A stretch of DNA of 64,000 bases, taken from NCBI RefSeq assembly GCF_001664485.1, contig NZ_CP013635.1, positions 1 to 64,000 on the forward strand. Reading direction: 5' to 3'. The notes beneath the pieces are model-generated. The model was not told the DNA's origin. It saw only the letters and a program-made list of their open reading frames with translations, and did no database searches. Below, piece after piece: positions 11,634 to 20,257 of this stretch. The stretch is from Rhizobium sp. N324 (GTDB lineage: Bacteria > Pseudomonadota > Alphaproteobacteria > Rhizobiales > Rhizobiaceae). The translations under genes were made by a program, and so were the position numbers. Position 1 is the first letter of the stretch. The number at the start of each line of letters is the position of its first letter.

Positions 11634-12812
11634 ATGACTATCGTGCCCGCGTCATTCATTTCAGGAGCAGTCCCCTTGGGCCTGGAGCATAACATAGATA
11701 CGGCGCGTTCGCCTGATGTCGCGGAGATGAGAGCGCTTTACAGGGCGGCGGAGGCACGGGCGGCGCGGCTGCGTTTCATCATCGAAGTGCGAAACCTGCT
11801 CGATGCGCAAACATTCGAAACGGCCGCCCCGGAGGTTCTGTCCCGGCTTGCCGATTTCGCCGGGGCCTCGCTTGCCAGGCTCGTCTTCCCGTCCTTGCGG
11901 GCAGAGGCGCCCATGCAGCTGACCGTCGGGCAATCGAGGAGCCCGGAAAGCGATGGCATCCTGTTTGCCTCGCAGGATGGTTCCGATCTCCATCTGACAC
12001 TCATCGGCCCGTCGAGAGGACGGCCCGTCGATGCCGACGACCGGCAAACCTTGGAGGTGGTGGCGGGCCAGCTCGCCGACGCCTGCAATCTCGAACGGCA
12101 GGCGGCGGAAAAGCAGGCGCTGCTCGGCGATCTCGAACGGCAGCGCAGCGAGCTTGCGGCCCTCGTCGCGCAGTTGATCCAGGCACAGGAGCAGGAGCGG
12201 CAGCGGGTGGCGCTCGATCTGCACGACGGCTCGGCGCAGCTTGCCGCCGGCCTCAGCTACCGCCTGCAGGACCTCGCCGCCCGCATCGGCCAAGCGCATG
12301 CGTTGAAGCCGGAGATCGACCAGCTCGCAGCCCTCGCGCGCCGCTCCGTCGCCGATCTTCGCGCCGCCATCGCCGATCTTCGCCCACCCGAACTCGACGA
12401 TCTCGGCGTCGCGGCCGCACTGCGCACCCGCCTCGATGCGATCGAAGGCATGGAGGTGATCGCCGATCTCGACGCCGACGCCGACCGCTGGCCGGCATCG
12501 ACCGGGATCATCTTCTACCGCGTCGCGCAGGAAGCGATCACCAATGTGATCAAGCATGCAAAGGCGCGCCGGCTCATCGTGCGCCTCTTCGAGGACAGCG
12601 CGGGTGACGCCCATCTCGAAGTGATCGATGATGGAAAGGGCATCGGACCCACCCAGCCCCAAATTCAGGAGCGGGGTGCGCGACTCGGCATCGTCGGCAT
12701 GCGCGAGCGGCTGGCGCTGCTCGGCGGCCGCATCGAGATCGGCGCTGGAACTTCGGGCGGCACTTATGTTCGCGCCTTCGCACCCCTTCAGCAGGAGACG
12801 ATATCGGAATGA
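11634..12812 (+). CDS. NarL-type sensor histidine kinase with GAF-like input
   Basis: Cytoplasmic sensor kinase of up to 392 residues with no membrane segment. A GAF-like region spans about residues 40-155. A helical linker leads to a HisKA_3 dimerisation domain with the phosphorylated histidine in ALDLHDGSAQ, then an ATPase domain (YRVAQEAITNVIKHAKAR, DDGKGIG, GIVGMRERL). This is the NarX/DesK class, which pairs with LuxR-type regulators like the one encoded next. ATG 11634 has a poor ribosome site; a TTG about 40 bases downstream, preceded by AGGAG, is a credible alternative. The stop overlaps the regulator start (ATGA). Confidence 0.88.
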   Translation: MTIVPASFISGAVPLGLEHNIDTARSPDVAEMRALYRAAEARAARLRFIIEVRNLLDAQTFETAAPEVLSRLADFAGASLARLVFPSLRAEAPMQLTVGQSRSPESDGILFASQDGSDLHLTLIGPSRGRPVDADDRQTLEVVAGQLADACNLERQAAEKQALLGDLERQRSELAALVAQLIQAQEQERQRVALDLHDGSAQLAAGLSYRLQDLAARIGQAHALKPEIDQLAALARRSVADLRAAIADLRPPELDDLGVAAALRTRLDAIEGMEVIADLDADADRWPASTGIIFYRVAQEAITNVIKHAKARRLIVRLFEDSAGDAHLEVIDDGKGIGPTQPQIQERGARLGIVGMRERLALLGGRIEIGAGTSGGTYVRAFAPLQQETISE

Positions 12813-13468
12813 CAGCCTCCATTCTCGTTGCCGACGATCATGACATCGCCCGCGCCGGGCTGATCGCCATGATCGGCGGCCAGGACGATTTCCATGTCGC
12901 CCTTGATGTGCGCGACGGCGTGGAAGCCGTGGACGCTTGTGCTGCCCGCAAGCCGGACCTGGCACTGCTCGACATCCGCATGCCGCGCATGGACGGCCTC
13001 GCCGCCACCCGCGAGATCCGCCGCGTGTCGCCGGGGACGCGGGTGATGATCATCACCATGCATGACAGTCTCGATTATCTGGAAGCGGCGATCGAGGCCG
13101 GGGCCACCGGCTATCTGCTGAAAGACGCCAGTCGCGACGACATTCTGCGCACGATCCGCCGCGTGCTGGCAGGCGACGCCTTCTTCGACGGCCCGCTGGT
13201 CGCAAGGCTCTTGAAGCGCGCCGCGACCAAGCCGCAGACCAACAATAGCGGCCTGGAAACACTGACGGTGCGCGAGCGCGAGGTGCTGACGAAAGTGGCC
13301 GGGGGCCTGACCAACAAGGAGATCGGCCGGGCGCTGAAGATTTCGCCCGGTACCGTCAAAATCCATGTCGAACGCATCATCGGCAAGCTCGGCGCCGGCG
13401 ACCGGACGCAGGCCGCCGTCATGGCCGTGCGCGGCGGGCTCGTCGCAACCGCCGGAGAAGAGCAGTGA
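12809..13468 (+). CDS. NarL/FixJ-family response regulator
   Basis: A 219-residue two-domain regulator. The receiver domain has the acidic pair near residue 10 (ADDHD) and the phospho-acceptor D55 (LALLDIRMPRMDG). The C-terminal LuxR-type helix-turn-helix is LTVREREVLTKVAGG followed by NKEIGRALKISPGTVKIHV. It overlaps by four bases with both the upstream HisKA_3 kinase and the downstream CHASE3 kinase, so three genes are translationally coupled. The upstream kinase is the natural partner. Target genes are not evident. Confidence 0.93.
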   Translation: MTASILVADDHDIARAGLIAMIGGQDDFHVALDVRDGVEAVDACAARKPDLALLDIRMPRMDGLAATREIRRVSPGTRVMIITMHDSLDYLEAAIEAGATGYLLKDASRDDILRTIRRVLAGDAFFDGPLVARLLKRAATKPQTNNSGLETLTVREREVLTKVAGGLTNKEIGRALKISPGTVKIHVERIIGKLGAGDRTQAAVMAVRGGLVATAGEEQ

Positions 13469-15420
13469 TGACCCGGACAATGACGGCAACAGCGGGCCGG
13501 CGGGCGCTGCGCTTCGCCGACCTTCCGCTGCGGGCGAAAGGCATCGTCATCATCATGGTGCCGCTGGCGCTGCTCTTGGCGGCTCTCGCCTCGGTCTTCG
13601 TCGCCGACCGGCAAAGCCGGATCGCCGAGGATCAGGTGCGGGTGACGCTGGAGATACAGTCGGGCATTCAGGAGCTTCACGCCCTGATCGCCGAAGCCGC
13701 GACGGCGATGCGGGGATACCTCCTGACCGGCAGGCCCGATTTTCTCGACCCCTTCAACCGGGCCGAGGACAGGCTGCCCGTGGTGCTCGACGAAGTCGGC
13801 CGCCGGCTGCGGGATGAAGAGCAGAAGGCCCGCCTCGACCGCATCCGCGCCCTGGTCGACGCCAAAGTCGACCGTCTCCAGCTGTTGAAACAGGCCGACA
13901 TCCTGCGCACCGGCGGCCGCGAGGATCTTGCCGCCAAGCTCATCGAGGGCAAACAGGTGCTCGATGTGCTGAGGCAGGAGATCGACGCGATGAACCGGCG
14001 GGAGGCCGATCTCCTTCACGCCAGGACAGAGACCGCCGACCAGGTCCGCACCCTGTCGCGCAGCCTGATGATATCAGCCGGCTTCCTCGGTTTTGCCGGT
14101 GCGCTCGCCGCCGTCTTCCTGTTTTCGGCAAGCATCGTGCGCCGCGTGCACGCATTGAAGGCCCAGGCGCATCTCCTGTCGCAAGGCGAGGTCGTCACGG
14201 TGGCCGATCCCTTCCGCGATGAACTCGGCAGCCTCGAGCAGGCGCTGGAAGATGCGAGCATCCTTCTGAAAAGGCGCGAGGCCGATCTGACCGAGAGCGA
14301 GGAACGATTCCGGCAACTGGTCGAGGGCGTCAGCGATTACGGCATCTTCGGGCTCGATCCCCATGGGCAGGTGGTGAGCTGGAATGCGGGCGCCGAGCGG
14401 ATCACCGGCTACGGCACCGAGGAGATCGTCGGCCAGCATTTTTCCCGCTTTTATCCCGAAGACAGCAGGGACAGCTTTCCCGCGGAAGAGCTTTCCAAGG
14501 CAGCCGGCAATGGGCGCACGGAAGCGGAAGGCTGGCGCCTGCGCAAGGACGGATCGCGGTTCTGGTCGCATGTCGTCGTTACCGCGCTCCATGACGAGAC
14601 GGGCCGCCTGCGCGGCTTTTCCAAGATCACCCGCGACATTACCGAGCGCAAGAAATTCGAGGAGGCCCTGCTTGCCGCCCGCGAGGATGCGATCCGCGCC
14701 AGCAACGCCAAAAGCGAATTCCTGTCGCGCATGAGCCACGAACTGCGCACGCCGCTGAACGCCGTTCTCGGTTTCGCCCAGCTTCTGGAAATGGATCTGA
14801 CCGATGCCGATTCCAGGGAGAGCGTCGCGCAGATCCTGAGAGCCGGCCGGCATCTGCTCAGCCTGATCGACGAGGTTCTCGATATGGCCAGAATCGAGGC
14901 CGGCCGCATGGATCTCGCTGTCGAGCCGCAGCCCGTCGCCGAAGTGATCGATGAAGCGGTATCGCTGGCAAGGCCGCTCTGCGGCAAGCAGCAGATCCGG
15001 ATCCAAGTCACCGCGCCGGCCGAACCGGATCTGCTCGTGCTCGCCGACCGGCGGCGGCTGCTGCAGGTGTTCCTGAACCTCCTCTCCAATGCGGTGAAAT
15101 ACAATCGTCATCAGGGAAGCGTTACCGTCAGCCCCCGCGCAATCGGGGATCGCATTCGGATCGAAGTCAGCGATACCGGTCCCGGCATCCCCGCCGACCG
15201 CGTCATCAGGCTGTTCACGCCGTTCGACCGGCTGGGGGCCGAGCGGATCAACCAGGAGGGGACGGGCCTCGGGCTTGCGCTGTCGAAACATCTGATAGAG
15301 GCCATGGGCGGGACGCTCGGCTTCAGCAACGACCAAGGCGGCGCCACCTTCCATATCGATCTGCCGCGCGCACCGGTGGCGATGCGGGACGCCGCGGCAC
15401 AAGATGTCGCGGTGCCGTAA
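13465..15420 (+). CDS. CHASE3-PAS sensor histidine kinase
   Basis: Membrane kinase of 651 residues. A first membrane helix lies near residues 28-48. A periplasmic CHASE3 domain follows (about 50-200, with the AATAMRGYLLTGRPDFL signature), then a second helix near 203-223. A PAS domain (about 278-395, FGLDPHGQVVSWNAGAERITGY) leads into HisKA with H in FLSRMSHELRTPLNA, and HATPase (LLSNAVKYN, DTGPGIP, GTGLGLALS). The HisKA class differs from the HisKA_3 kinase two genes upstream, so it may signal to the lone receiver encoded next. It overlaps the regulator gene by ATGA. Confidence 0.93.
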   Translation: MMTRTMTATAGRRALRFADLPLRAKGIVIIMVPLALLLAALASVFVADRQSRIAEDQVRVTLEIQSGIQELHALIAEAATAMRGYLLTGRPDFLDPFNRAEDRLPVVLDEVGRRLRDEEQKARLDRIRALVDAKVDRLQLLKQADILRTGGREDLAAKLIEGKQVLDVLRQEIDAMNRREADLLHARTETADQVRTLSRSLMISAGFLGFAGALAAVFLFSASIVRRVHALKAQAHLLSQGEVVTVADPFRDELGSLEQALEDASILLKRREADLTESEERFRQLVEGVSDYGIFGLDPHGQVVSWNAGAERITGYGTEEIVGQHFSRFYPEDSRDSFPAEELSKAAGNGRTEAEGWRLRKDGSRFWSHVVVTALHDETGRLRGFSKITRDITERKKFEEALLAAREDAIRASNAKSEFLSRMSHELRTPLNAVLGFAQLLEMDLTDADSRESVAQILRAGRHLLSLIDEVLDMARIEAGRMDLAVEPQPVAEVIDEAVSLARPLCGKQQIRIQVTAPAEPDLLVLADRRRLLQVFLNLLSNAVKYNRHQGSVTVSPRAIGDRIRIEVSDTGPGIPADRVIRLFTPFDRLGAERINQEGTGLGLALSKHLIEAMGGTLGFSNDQGGATFHIDLPRAPVAMRDAAAQDVAVP

Positions 15421-15451
15421 GGCGCCGGCAGTTTGTTGAAATGCTCTCCTC

Positions 15452-15572
15452 CGTCATGCTCGGCCTTGTGCCGAGCGTCTGACCACGGTAATTGCTTGAC
15501 GGGAAAGCATTTATTTTTAGAAACTTAATTGGGCCGGCGTAGAGCCTCGGCACAAAGCCGAGGATGACGTCG
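15452..15572. repeat. Inverted repeat with nested hairpins
   Basis: The arm CGTCATGCTCGGCCTTGTGC at about 15452-15480 and the arm at about 15546-15571 are near reverse complements. Each also folds on itself (CTCGGC with GCCGAG). They are about 66 bases apart, between the kinase and the lone receiver gene. The design resembles the RIME family of rhizobia. Confidence 0.7.
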
Positions 15573-15585
15573 CGGGTTTTGGTCC

Positions 15586-16053
15586 ATGGCAGATTCCACC
15601 GATATTGTGCGAGCCTCAACGATCCTGATCGTCGACGACGAGCCCGCCAATGTGTCGCTGCTGGAGCGCATCCTCAAGCGCGAAGGCTTCAAAGCGCTGA
15701 TCAGCACCACCGAGCCGCGCGAAGCCTTGCGGCTTTTCCGCGAGCATCCGGTCGATCTCGTTCTTCTCGACCTGATGATGCCCGATCTCAACGGCTTCGC
15801 GCTGCTGGAGACCTTCGCAAGGCTCATTCCCGAAAACAGCTACCTGCCGATCCTGGTCCTGACCGCCGATGCGACCCTGCCGACGCGCAGGCGGGCGCTC
15901 TCCCTCGGCGCGAAGGATTTCCTGACGAAGCCCTTCGACGCGATCGAGGCCGTCCTGCGGATCTTCAACCTGCTCGAAACCCGGATCCTGACGCTGGAGC
16001 TTGCCAAATACGGGCTGGCGACGCCGAAATCGGAACGTCCGCGAATCGATTGA
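15586..16053 (+). CDS. Single-domain response regulator (receiver)
   Basis: A 155-residue protein with one CheY-like receiver domain. The acidic pocket is in ILIVDDEP (residues 14-20), the acceptor is D62 (LVLLDLMMPDLNG), and the switch and lysine positions follow (VLTAD, DFLTKPFD). About 25 residues after the domain show no DNA-binding motif. It probably acts as a phospho-relay or protein-interaction output for the CHASE3 kinase just upstream. It is separated from that gene by a repeat element, so it may have its own promoter. Confidence 0.9.
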   Translation: MADSTDIVRASTILIVDDEPANVSLLERILKREGFKALISTTEPREALRLFREHPVDLVLLDLMMPDLNGFALLETFARLIPENSYLPILVLTADATLPTRRRALSLGAKDFLTKPFDAIEAVLRIFNLLETRILTLELAKYGLATPKSERPRID

Positions 16054-16105
16054 TCGCGGCCCCCGCCGAAATTGGAGCCGGCTGGAAGCCGGCCCAGAAT
16101 TCCGA

Positions 16106-16567
16106 TCAGAACATGGTGTTCTTGTTGGCGGCGTCTTTCGGAACCGCCTGGATCACATCCCAGTGTTCGACGATCTTGCCGTCCTTGACGCGGAAAATAT
16201 CGACGATCGCCTGGCCGCGGTCCTCGGTGCCGTTCGTCGCATGCACATGCAGCCAGACGAGATCGCCGTCTGCCGAACTGCGGACGATTTCGGCCTTCGA
16301 CTGGGCATTGTCCTTGAAGAAGCCGGTGAAGAAGGAGACGAAGGGCTTCTTGCCATCGGGCACCTCCGGATTGTGCTGCCGATATTCGTCCGCGACGACC
16401 GAGGCGGCGGCGATATCGTGTTTGTTGAAGAACCGGTCGTAGAATTCCACCACCAGCTTGCGATTGGCTTCCTCGACCTTCACATCCCGCGCGGCGGCAA
16501 AAGCGCCGGAAGGCATGGCCATGCCCGCCACAATGGCGAGTGCGAAAAGCGATTTCCCGAATGTCAT
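16106..16567 (-). CDS. Secreted SnoaL-like (NTF2-fold) protein
   Basis: A 153-residue protein with a signal peptide (residues 1-25, ending AFAA). The mature part is a SnoaL-type polyketide-cyclase-like domain: NRKLVVEFYDRFFNKHD, YRQHNPEVPDGKKPFVSFF, LVWLHVHA and the closing DIFRVKDGKIVEHWDVIQ. The DIFR...GKIVEHWD ending is diagnostic of this family, whose members often have no known substrate. The gene is divergent from an HxlR regulator with a symmetrical site between them, so it is probably the regulated target. Confidence 0.82.
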   Translation of the reverse strand: MTFGKSLFALAIVAGMAMPSGAFAAARDVKVEEANRKLVVEFYDRFFNKHDIAAASVVADEYRQHNPEVPDGKKPFVSFFTGFFKDNAQSKAEIVRSSADGDLVWLHVHATNGTEDRGQAIVDIFRVKDGKIVEHWDVIQAVPKDAANKNTMF

Positions 16568-16598
16568 GCATCAAGCTCCTTGGTATGGATCCACGATC

Positions 16599-16634
16599 TA
16601 GTCTAAGAAACAGACTATGAAACTGGTCTAGGAC
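16599..16634. promoter_or_regulatory. Probable HxlR operator
   Basis: TAGTCT-N7-AGACTA is a perfect inverted repeat (16599-16617). A third half-site, GGTCTAG, lies at about 16624-16630. It sits in the divergent region between the SnoaL-like gene and the HxlR gene. Confidence 0.55.
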
Positions 16635-16708
16635 ACCCCGATATGCCCGACAAGAAGGCAGTTTTGGGTGCCAAGGTCAGCGGGCGATGACCCAAAGAGG
16701 AGGACGCG

Positions 16709-17068
16709 GTGCCTGAAGAAACCGGTCGGCCGGGAGCCGGATGCCCGATCAGAGGCGTGCTCGATCGCATCGGCGATCAATGGAGCCTGCTGACGCTCGA
16801 GGCGCTGGAAACCGACAAGAAGCGCTTCAACGAGCTGCTGCGCGAGATCGGCGACATCTCGAAACAAATGCTCTCCAAGACACTGCGGCACTTGGAGCAG
16901 GACGGCTATATCAGCCGCACCGTCTATCCCGAGGTTCCGCCGCGGGTGGAATATGAGCTGACGGAGCTGGGGCGATCCTTCCTCATCCCGATGAAAGCCC
17001 TGGTCGGATGGGCCGATCAGAACCACCCGGCGATCATCCGATCGCGGCAGCGACACGAAACTTTGTAG
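16709..17068 (+). CDS. HxlR-family transcriptional regulator
   Basis: A 119-residue winged-helix regulator. The family hallmarks are the N-terminal cysteine (GCPIRGVLDRIGDQWSLL), FNELLREIGDISKQMLSKTL, LEQDGYISRTVYPEVPPRVE and YELTELG. The cysteine at about residue 12 is the position used for redox or electrophile sensing in several relatives. The start is GTG 16709, preceded by AGAGGAGG. It is divergent from the secreted SnoaL-like gene. Confidence 0.9.
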   Translation: MPEETGRPGAGCPIRGVLDRIGDQWSLLTLEALETDKKRFNELLREIGDISKQMLSKTLRHLEQDGYISRTVYPEVPPRVEYELTELGRSFLIPMKALVGWADQNHPAIIRSRQRHETL

Positions 17069-17086
17069 AGTTTGAACCGAGGCAGG

Positions 17087-17265
17087 TGCAAGAAGCAGCG
17101 CTGGCGCGTGTCCTTCGAGGCTCCGGCCTACGGCCTCCACGCCTCAGGATGAGGGAGGTTGCGGATTCCGCGCCGATAATGACGGGCGGATGAGGATGCG
17201 CCAACGCCCACGAGAGCCTCATCCTGAGGTGCCCTGCAGGGGCCTCGAAGAACGAGGTAGGCGCT
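17087..17265. repeat. Dispersed palindromic repeat, complete copy
   Basis: A reverse arm (about 17087-17160: GCAAGAAGCAGCGCTGG, TCCTTCGAGGCTCCGGCC, CCTCAGGATGAGG) is followed by a forward arm (about 17212-17262: GAGCCTCATCCTGAGGTGCC, GGGGCCTCGAAGAACGAGG). The arms are reverse complements over about 45 bases. This is the same repeat family as the nest at 26.2-30.2 kb. It fills the gap between two converging genes. Confidence 0.8.
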
Positions 17266-17272
17266 GGTTTTG

Positions 17273-18241
17273 TCAGGCCAGCAGCACCTTGCCGCCCGCG
17301 CGGAAGGGAAGGGCGGAGCGCAGCGCCTGGCCGATCCTCTCCAGGGGAAAGACCTCGCGCACCTCGGTCGCGATGACCTTCTGGGCGATCTGTGCCGCCA
17401 CTTCGCAATAGGCGCGCTGGACATCCCCCATGGCTTCGGAATGAACCCATTCGCGCAGGTGGAAATAGGAAAAGACGATGTCGGGATGGGAGGCCCAGAA
17501 GGAAGGCTGGATGCTTTGGCCCGAGAGCAGACCGTAATGCACGAAATGCCCGCCGGGTTTGAGCGCAGCGGCGAGGTGGCCGGCGTGCGCGCCGCCGACG
17601 CAGTCGAGCACCGCGTCCAGCCCATGGCGGCCGGCGAGCCCCGCCGCCAGATCGCCGTCCGCCCTGTCGACGATGACGGCCTCGAGCCGCCCGCGCAGGC
17701 GCGCGACCGATTCCTCGCTGCGGACGATCGCCACCGGCTCGACGCCGACGGCATTGGCCAGACCGATCAGGATCGATCCGATCGAAGAGGCGGCGGCATT
17801 GACGGCGATGCGCATGCCCGGCTTCAGCCCGATTTTCTTGTGCAGCATCAGCCAGGCCGTCATCGGATTGACGTAGCTCGTCGCCGCCTCGAAGTCGGAC
17901 AGCGCGTCCGGAACACGAAGACACCAGCTGGGATCGGTATCCTTGAATTCCTGCCATCCGCCGGCGCTGCGCACCGGCAGCACGCGGCTGCCAGGCGTAA
18001 GCCAGTGGACCTCTTCGCCGCAGGCTTCGACCACGCCGAAGCCTTCGAAGCCGGGGATGAAGGGCAGGGTCGTGCGGCCGGCATAGGCGCCTGATATGGT
18101 GATGATATCGGAGGGATTGATCGATCGCGCGAGCAGGCGCACGCGCACCTGGTCGCGCCGCAGCGCCGGCAGTTCGGCCCGCTCGATCCCGACGACCTCC
18201 GGGGCCGGCCCGAATTTTCGCACGATCGCCTGATATTGCAT
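17273..18241 (-). CDS. MDR-family NADPH-dependent oxidoreductase (quinone/enoyl reductase type)
   Basis: Medium-chain dehydrogenase/reductase of 322 residues. The N-terminal GroES-like half contains LARSINPSDIITISG and PFIPGFEGFGVV, and a Rossmann half follows (RIAVNAAASSIGSI). The zinc-binding residues of alcohol dehydrogenases are absent, which points to the zinc-independent quinone reductase or 2-enoyl thioester reductase branch (MECR-like). ATG 18241 (MQYQAIVRKFG) was chosen for its GGGGGA ribosome site. It is divergent from the thioesterase-ligase-thiolase genes, so an enoyl-CoA substrate is plausible. Confidence 0.82.
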   Translation of the reverse strand: MQYQAIVRKFGPAPEVVGIERAELPALRRDQVRVRLLARSINPSDIITISGAYAGRTTLPFIPGFEGFGVVEACGEEVHWLTPGSRVLPVRSAGGWQEFKDTDPSWCLRVPDALSDFEAATSYVNPMTAWLMLHKKIGLKPGMRIAVNAAASSIGSILIGLANAVGVEPVAIVRSEESVARLRGRLEAVIVDRADGDLAAGLAGRHGLDAVLDCVGGAHAGHLAAALKPGGHFVHYGLLSGQSIQPSFWASHPDIVFSYFHLREWVHSEAMGDVQRAYCEVAAQIAQKVIATEVREVFPLERIGQALRSALPFRAGGKVLLA

Positions 18242-18294
18242 TGCATCCCCCAGACAACAGCGGTTAGAACAGCGCACCAATTTTCGGTGATCGC

Positions 18295-18705
18295 ATGAGT
18301 GTTGACGACAGGCCTTTAGCATCCTTCCGGGTCTCGATGCGAGACATCGACGTCTATGGCCATGTCCACAATTCGGTTTATCTCGATTATTGCGAGGATG
18401 CGGTCGTCGAGTTCCTGCGGCACCGGGAAATTCTGAGCCACTTCCGCCACACTTTCTCGGGTGTTGCCTATCACGTGAAGAAGGCGGAGATCACCTTTCA
18501 CAGCCCGATCGACATCGACGACATCGTCGAAGCCAAGGTGAGCGTCGAGAAAATCGGGCGCACGAGCCTCTCCTTCGCGATCGAGCTCCAGCGCCAGCGC
18601 GACGGCGCCCATTGCGCCTCGGCGGGGCTCGTCTGGGTCTGCGTCGGCCTCTCCGACAGCCGCCCGACGCCGATCCCCGAGACCACCAGAGCCGCTTTGG
18701 GCTGA
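18295..18705 (+). CDS. Hot-dog fold acyl-CoA thioesterase (4HBT/YbgC type)
   Basis: A 136-residue single hot-dog domain. The active-site motif RDIDVYGHVHNSVYLDYCED carries the catalytic aspartate and the helix-starting HN pair of the 4-hydroxybenzoyl-CoA thioesterase family. Expected role: hydrolysis of an acyl-CoA. It is the first gene of a plus-strand run with an AMP-forming ligase and a thiolase, 53 bases from the divergent reductase. Having a ligase and a thioesterase side by side suggests control of one particular acyl-CoA pool. Confidence 0.85.
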   Translation: MSVDDRPLASFRVSMRDIDVYGHVHNSVYLDYCEDAVVEFLRHREILSHFRHTFSGVAYHVKKAEITFHSPIDIDDIVEAKVSVEKIGRTSLSFAIELQRQRDGAHCASAGLVWVCVGLSDSRPTPIPETTRAALG

Positions 18706-18733
18706 CGGCCGATCTTCAAACCAGCGAGTGTCC

Positions 18734-20257
18734 ATGCCGATCCATGCGCAGCTTCTTCGACATGCCGCGGAAAGGCCTGACAAGCCGGCCCTGGTGATCG
18801 ACGGCCGCTCCTTGCGCTACGGCGAGCTCCATTCGCGCGCCAAAGCGATTTGCCGCTATCTCCGGGAATTGCCGCGCTCGAGCCGCCGCACGCTCGATCT
18901 GCCCGGCGTCGAAAAACTTGTCGCCCTCAGCCTCGGCAACCATATCGGCTTCGCCGAATATTTTATCGCCGTCACCGCCTTGCCCAACGCCTGCGCGGTG
19001 ATCGACCCGATGATGCCGCCGGAGAGAATCGGGCGCATCGTCGAACGGCTGGCGCCTGATGTGCTCATTGTCGACGACGATGCCGGACCCAGCGCCGAAA
19101 TTGCTCGCAGACTCGGCATATCGGTCGTCGTGGCCGGCGCCGAGCCCTTCGATCTCGCCGCGGCGGAAAGCGACCTGCCTGATGAGGCAGAAGGGATTTT
19201 CCTGATCGGCTTTACCTCAGGCACCACCGCCGAGCCGAAAGCCTATTATCGCTCTCGCGAGCAGTGGCGCCGGAGCCTCGATCGCGGACACACCGTCTTC
19301 GAACTCGCGGATGCGCCGTCCACCCTATGCCCCGGCGCCCTGGCGCATGGGCTGGCGCTTTACGCCTTGGTCGAAGCCCTGGATGCCGGCGGCACCTTCC
19401 ATTCGGTCAGGAAATGGGATCCCGCCGCCGTCGCGCGCATTCTCTCCGCCGAACAGATAGAACGGCTGGTCGCCGTGCCGACCCATATTGCCGGCATTGC
19501 CAGGGCCTGGACAGGCGAACCGGCCCTGACCTCCCTGCGCGACGTCCTGACCGCCGGCGCCAAGCTCGACGTCAGCGGGGTTGAAGCCATGCGCCGCCTT
19601 TTCCCGAGGGCGCGCATCCGCGAATATTACGGCGCATCCGAAATTGGTTTCATGACCGTCTCCACCCTTGTCGGCGGCGCGGTCGATTTTCCGATCGACC
19701 GGGTGGGGCAGGCCTATCCCGGCGTCGAGATCTCCATTCGCGATCCAGAGGAAAACGACGTCGGGACCGACGTACCGGGCACCATCTTCGTCAGGAGCGA
19801 CCTCATCGCCGACGGCTATCTCTGGGGCGACGACGGCCAGGCGTTCCGGGTCACACCGGCTGGCGCCACCGTCGGTGATCTCGGCGAAATCGACGCCAAC
19901 GGCATGCTGCGGGTGATCGGCCGGGCAGGCGGCATGATGATTTCAGGCGGCAACAACGTCTATCCCGCCGAAGTTGAGAGCGCGCTGAAAACCTGCCCTG
20001 GCGTCGAGGAAGCCGTCGTCTTCGGCCTGCCGGATGACTATTACGGCCAGAGGATCGTCGCCGTCGTTTCCGGTGAGGCGATCGATGCGAAAATGCTGGC
20101 CGAGGATTGCGCAAGCAAGCTTGCCAGGTTCAAGATCCCCAGGCAATTCTACCATATCGCCTCCTGGCCGATGACGAGCAGCGGCAAGATTTCCAGAGGC
20201 CAGGTGGAGGCAGCGGTGATTTCGGGAGACGGTCTTGTCCTACGCCTATCAGCCTGA
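18734..20257 (+). CDS. Class I AMP-forming acyl-CoA ligase
   Basis: Adenylate-forming enzyme of 507 residues (509 if a GTG six bases upstream is used). The ATP-binding loop is TSGTTAEPK near residue 165. A second motif, YYGASEIG, and the C-terminal GRAGGMMISGGNNVYPAEVE hinge are present, as is the catalytic lysine in SSGKISRG. The substrate pocket is not diagnostic, so the chain length or aromatic nature of the acid is unknown. It is 28 bases after the thioesterase and overlaps the thiolase by 23 bases, indicating one operon. Confidence 0.88.
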   Translation: MPIHAQLLRHAAERPDKPALVIDGRSLRYGELHSRAKAICRYLRELPRSSRRTLDLPGVEKLVALSLGNHIGFAEYFIAVTALPNACAVIDPMMPPERIGRIVERLAPDVLIVDDDAGPSAEIARRLGISVVVAGAEPFDLAAAESDLPDEAEGIFLIGFTSGTTAEPKAYYRSREQWRRSLDRGHTVFELADAPSTLCPGALAHGLALYALVEALDAGGTFHSVRKWDPAAVARILSAEQIERLVAVPTHIAGIARAWTGEPALTSLRDVLTAGAKLDVSGVEAMRRLFPRARIREYYGASEIGFMTVSTLVGGAVDFPIDRVGQAYPGVEISIRDPEENDVGTDVPGTIFVRSDLIADGYLWGDDGQAFRVTPAGATVGDLGEIDANGMLRVIGRAGGMMISGGNNVYPAEVESALKTCPGVEEAVVFGLPDDYYGQRIVAVVSGEAIDAKMLAEDCASKLARFKIPRQFYHIASWPMTSSGKISRGQVEAAVISGDGLVLRLSA

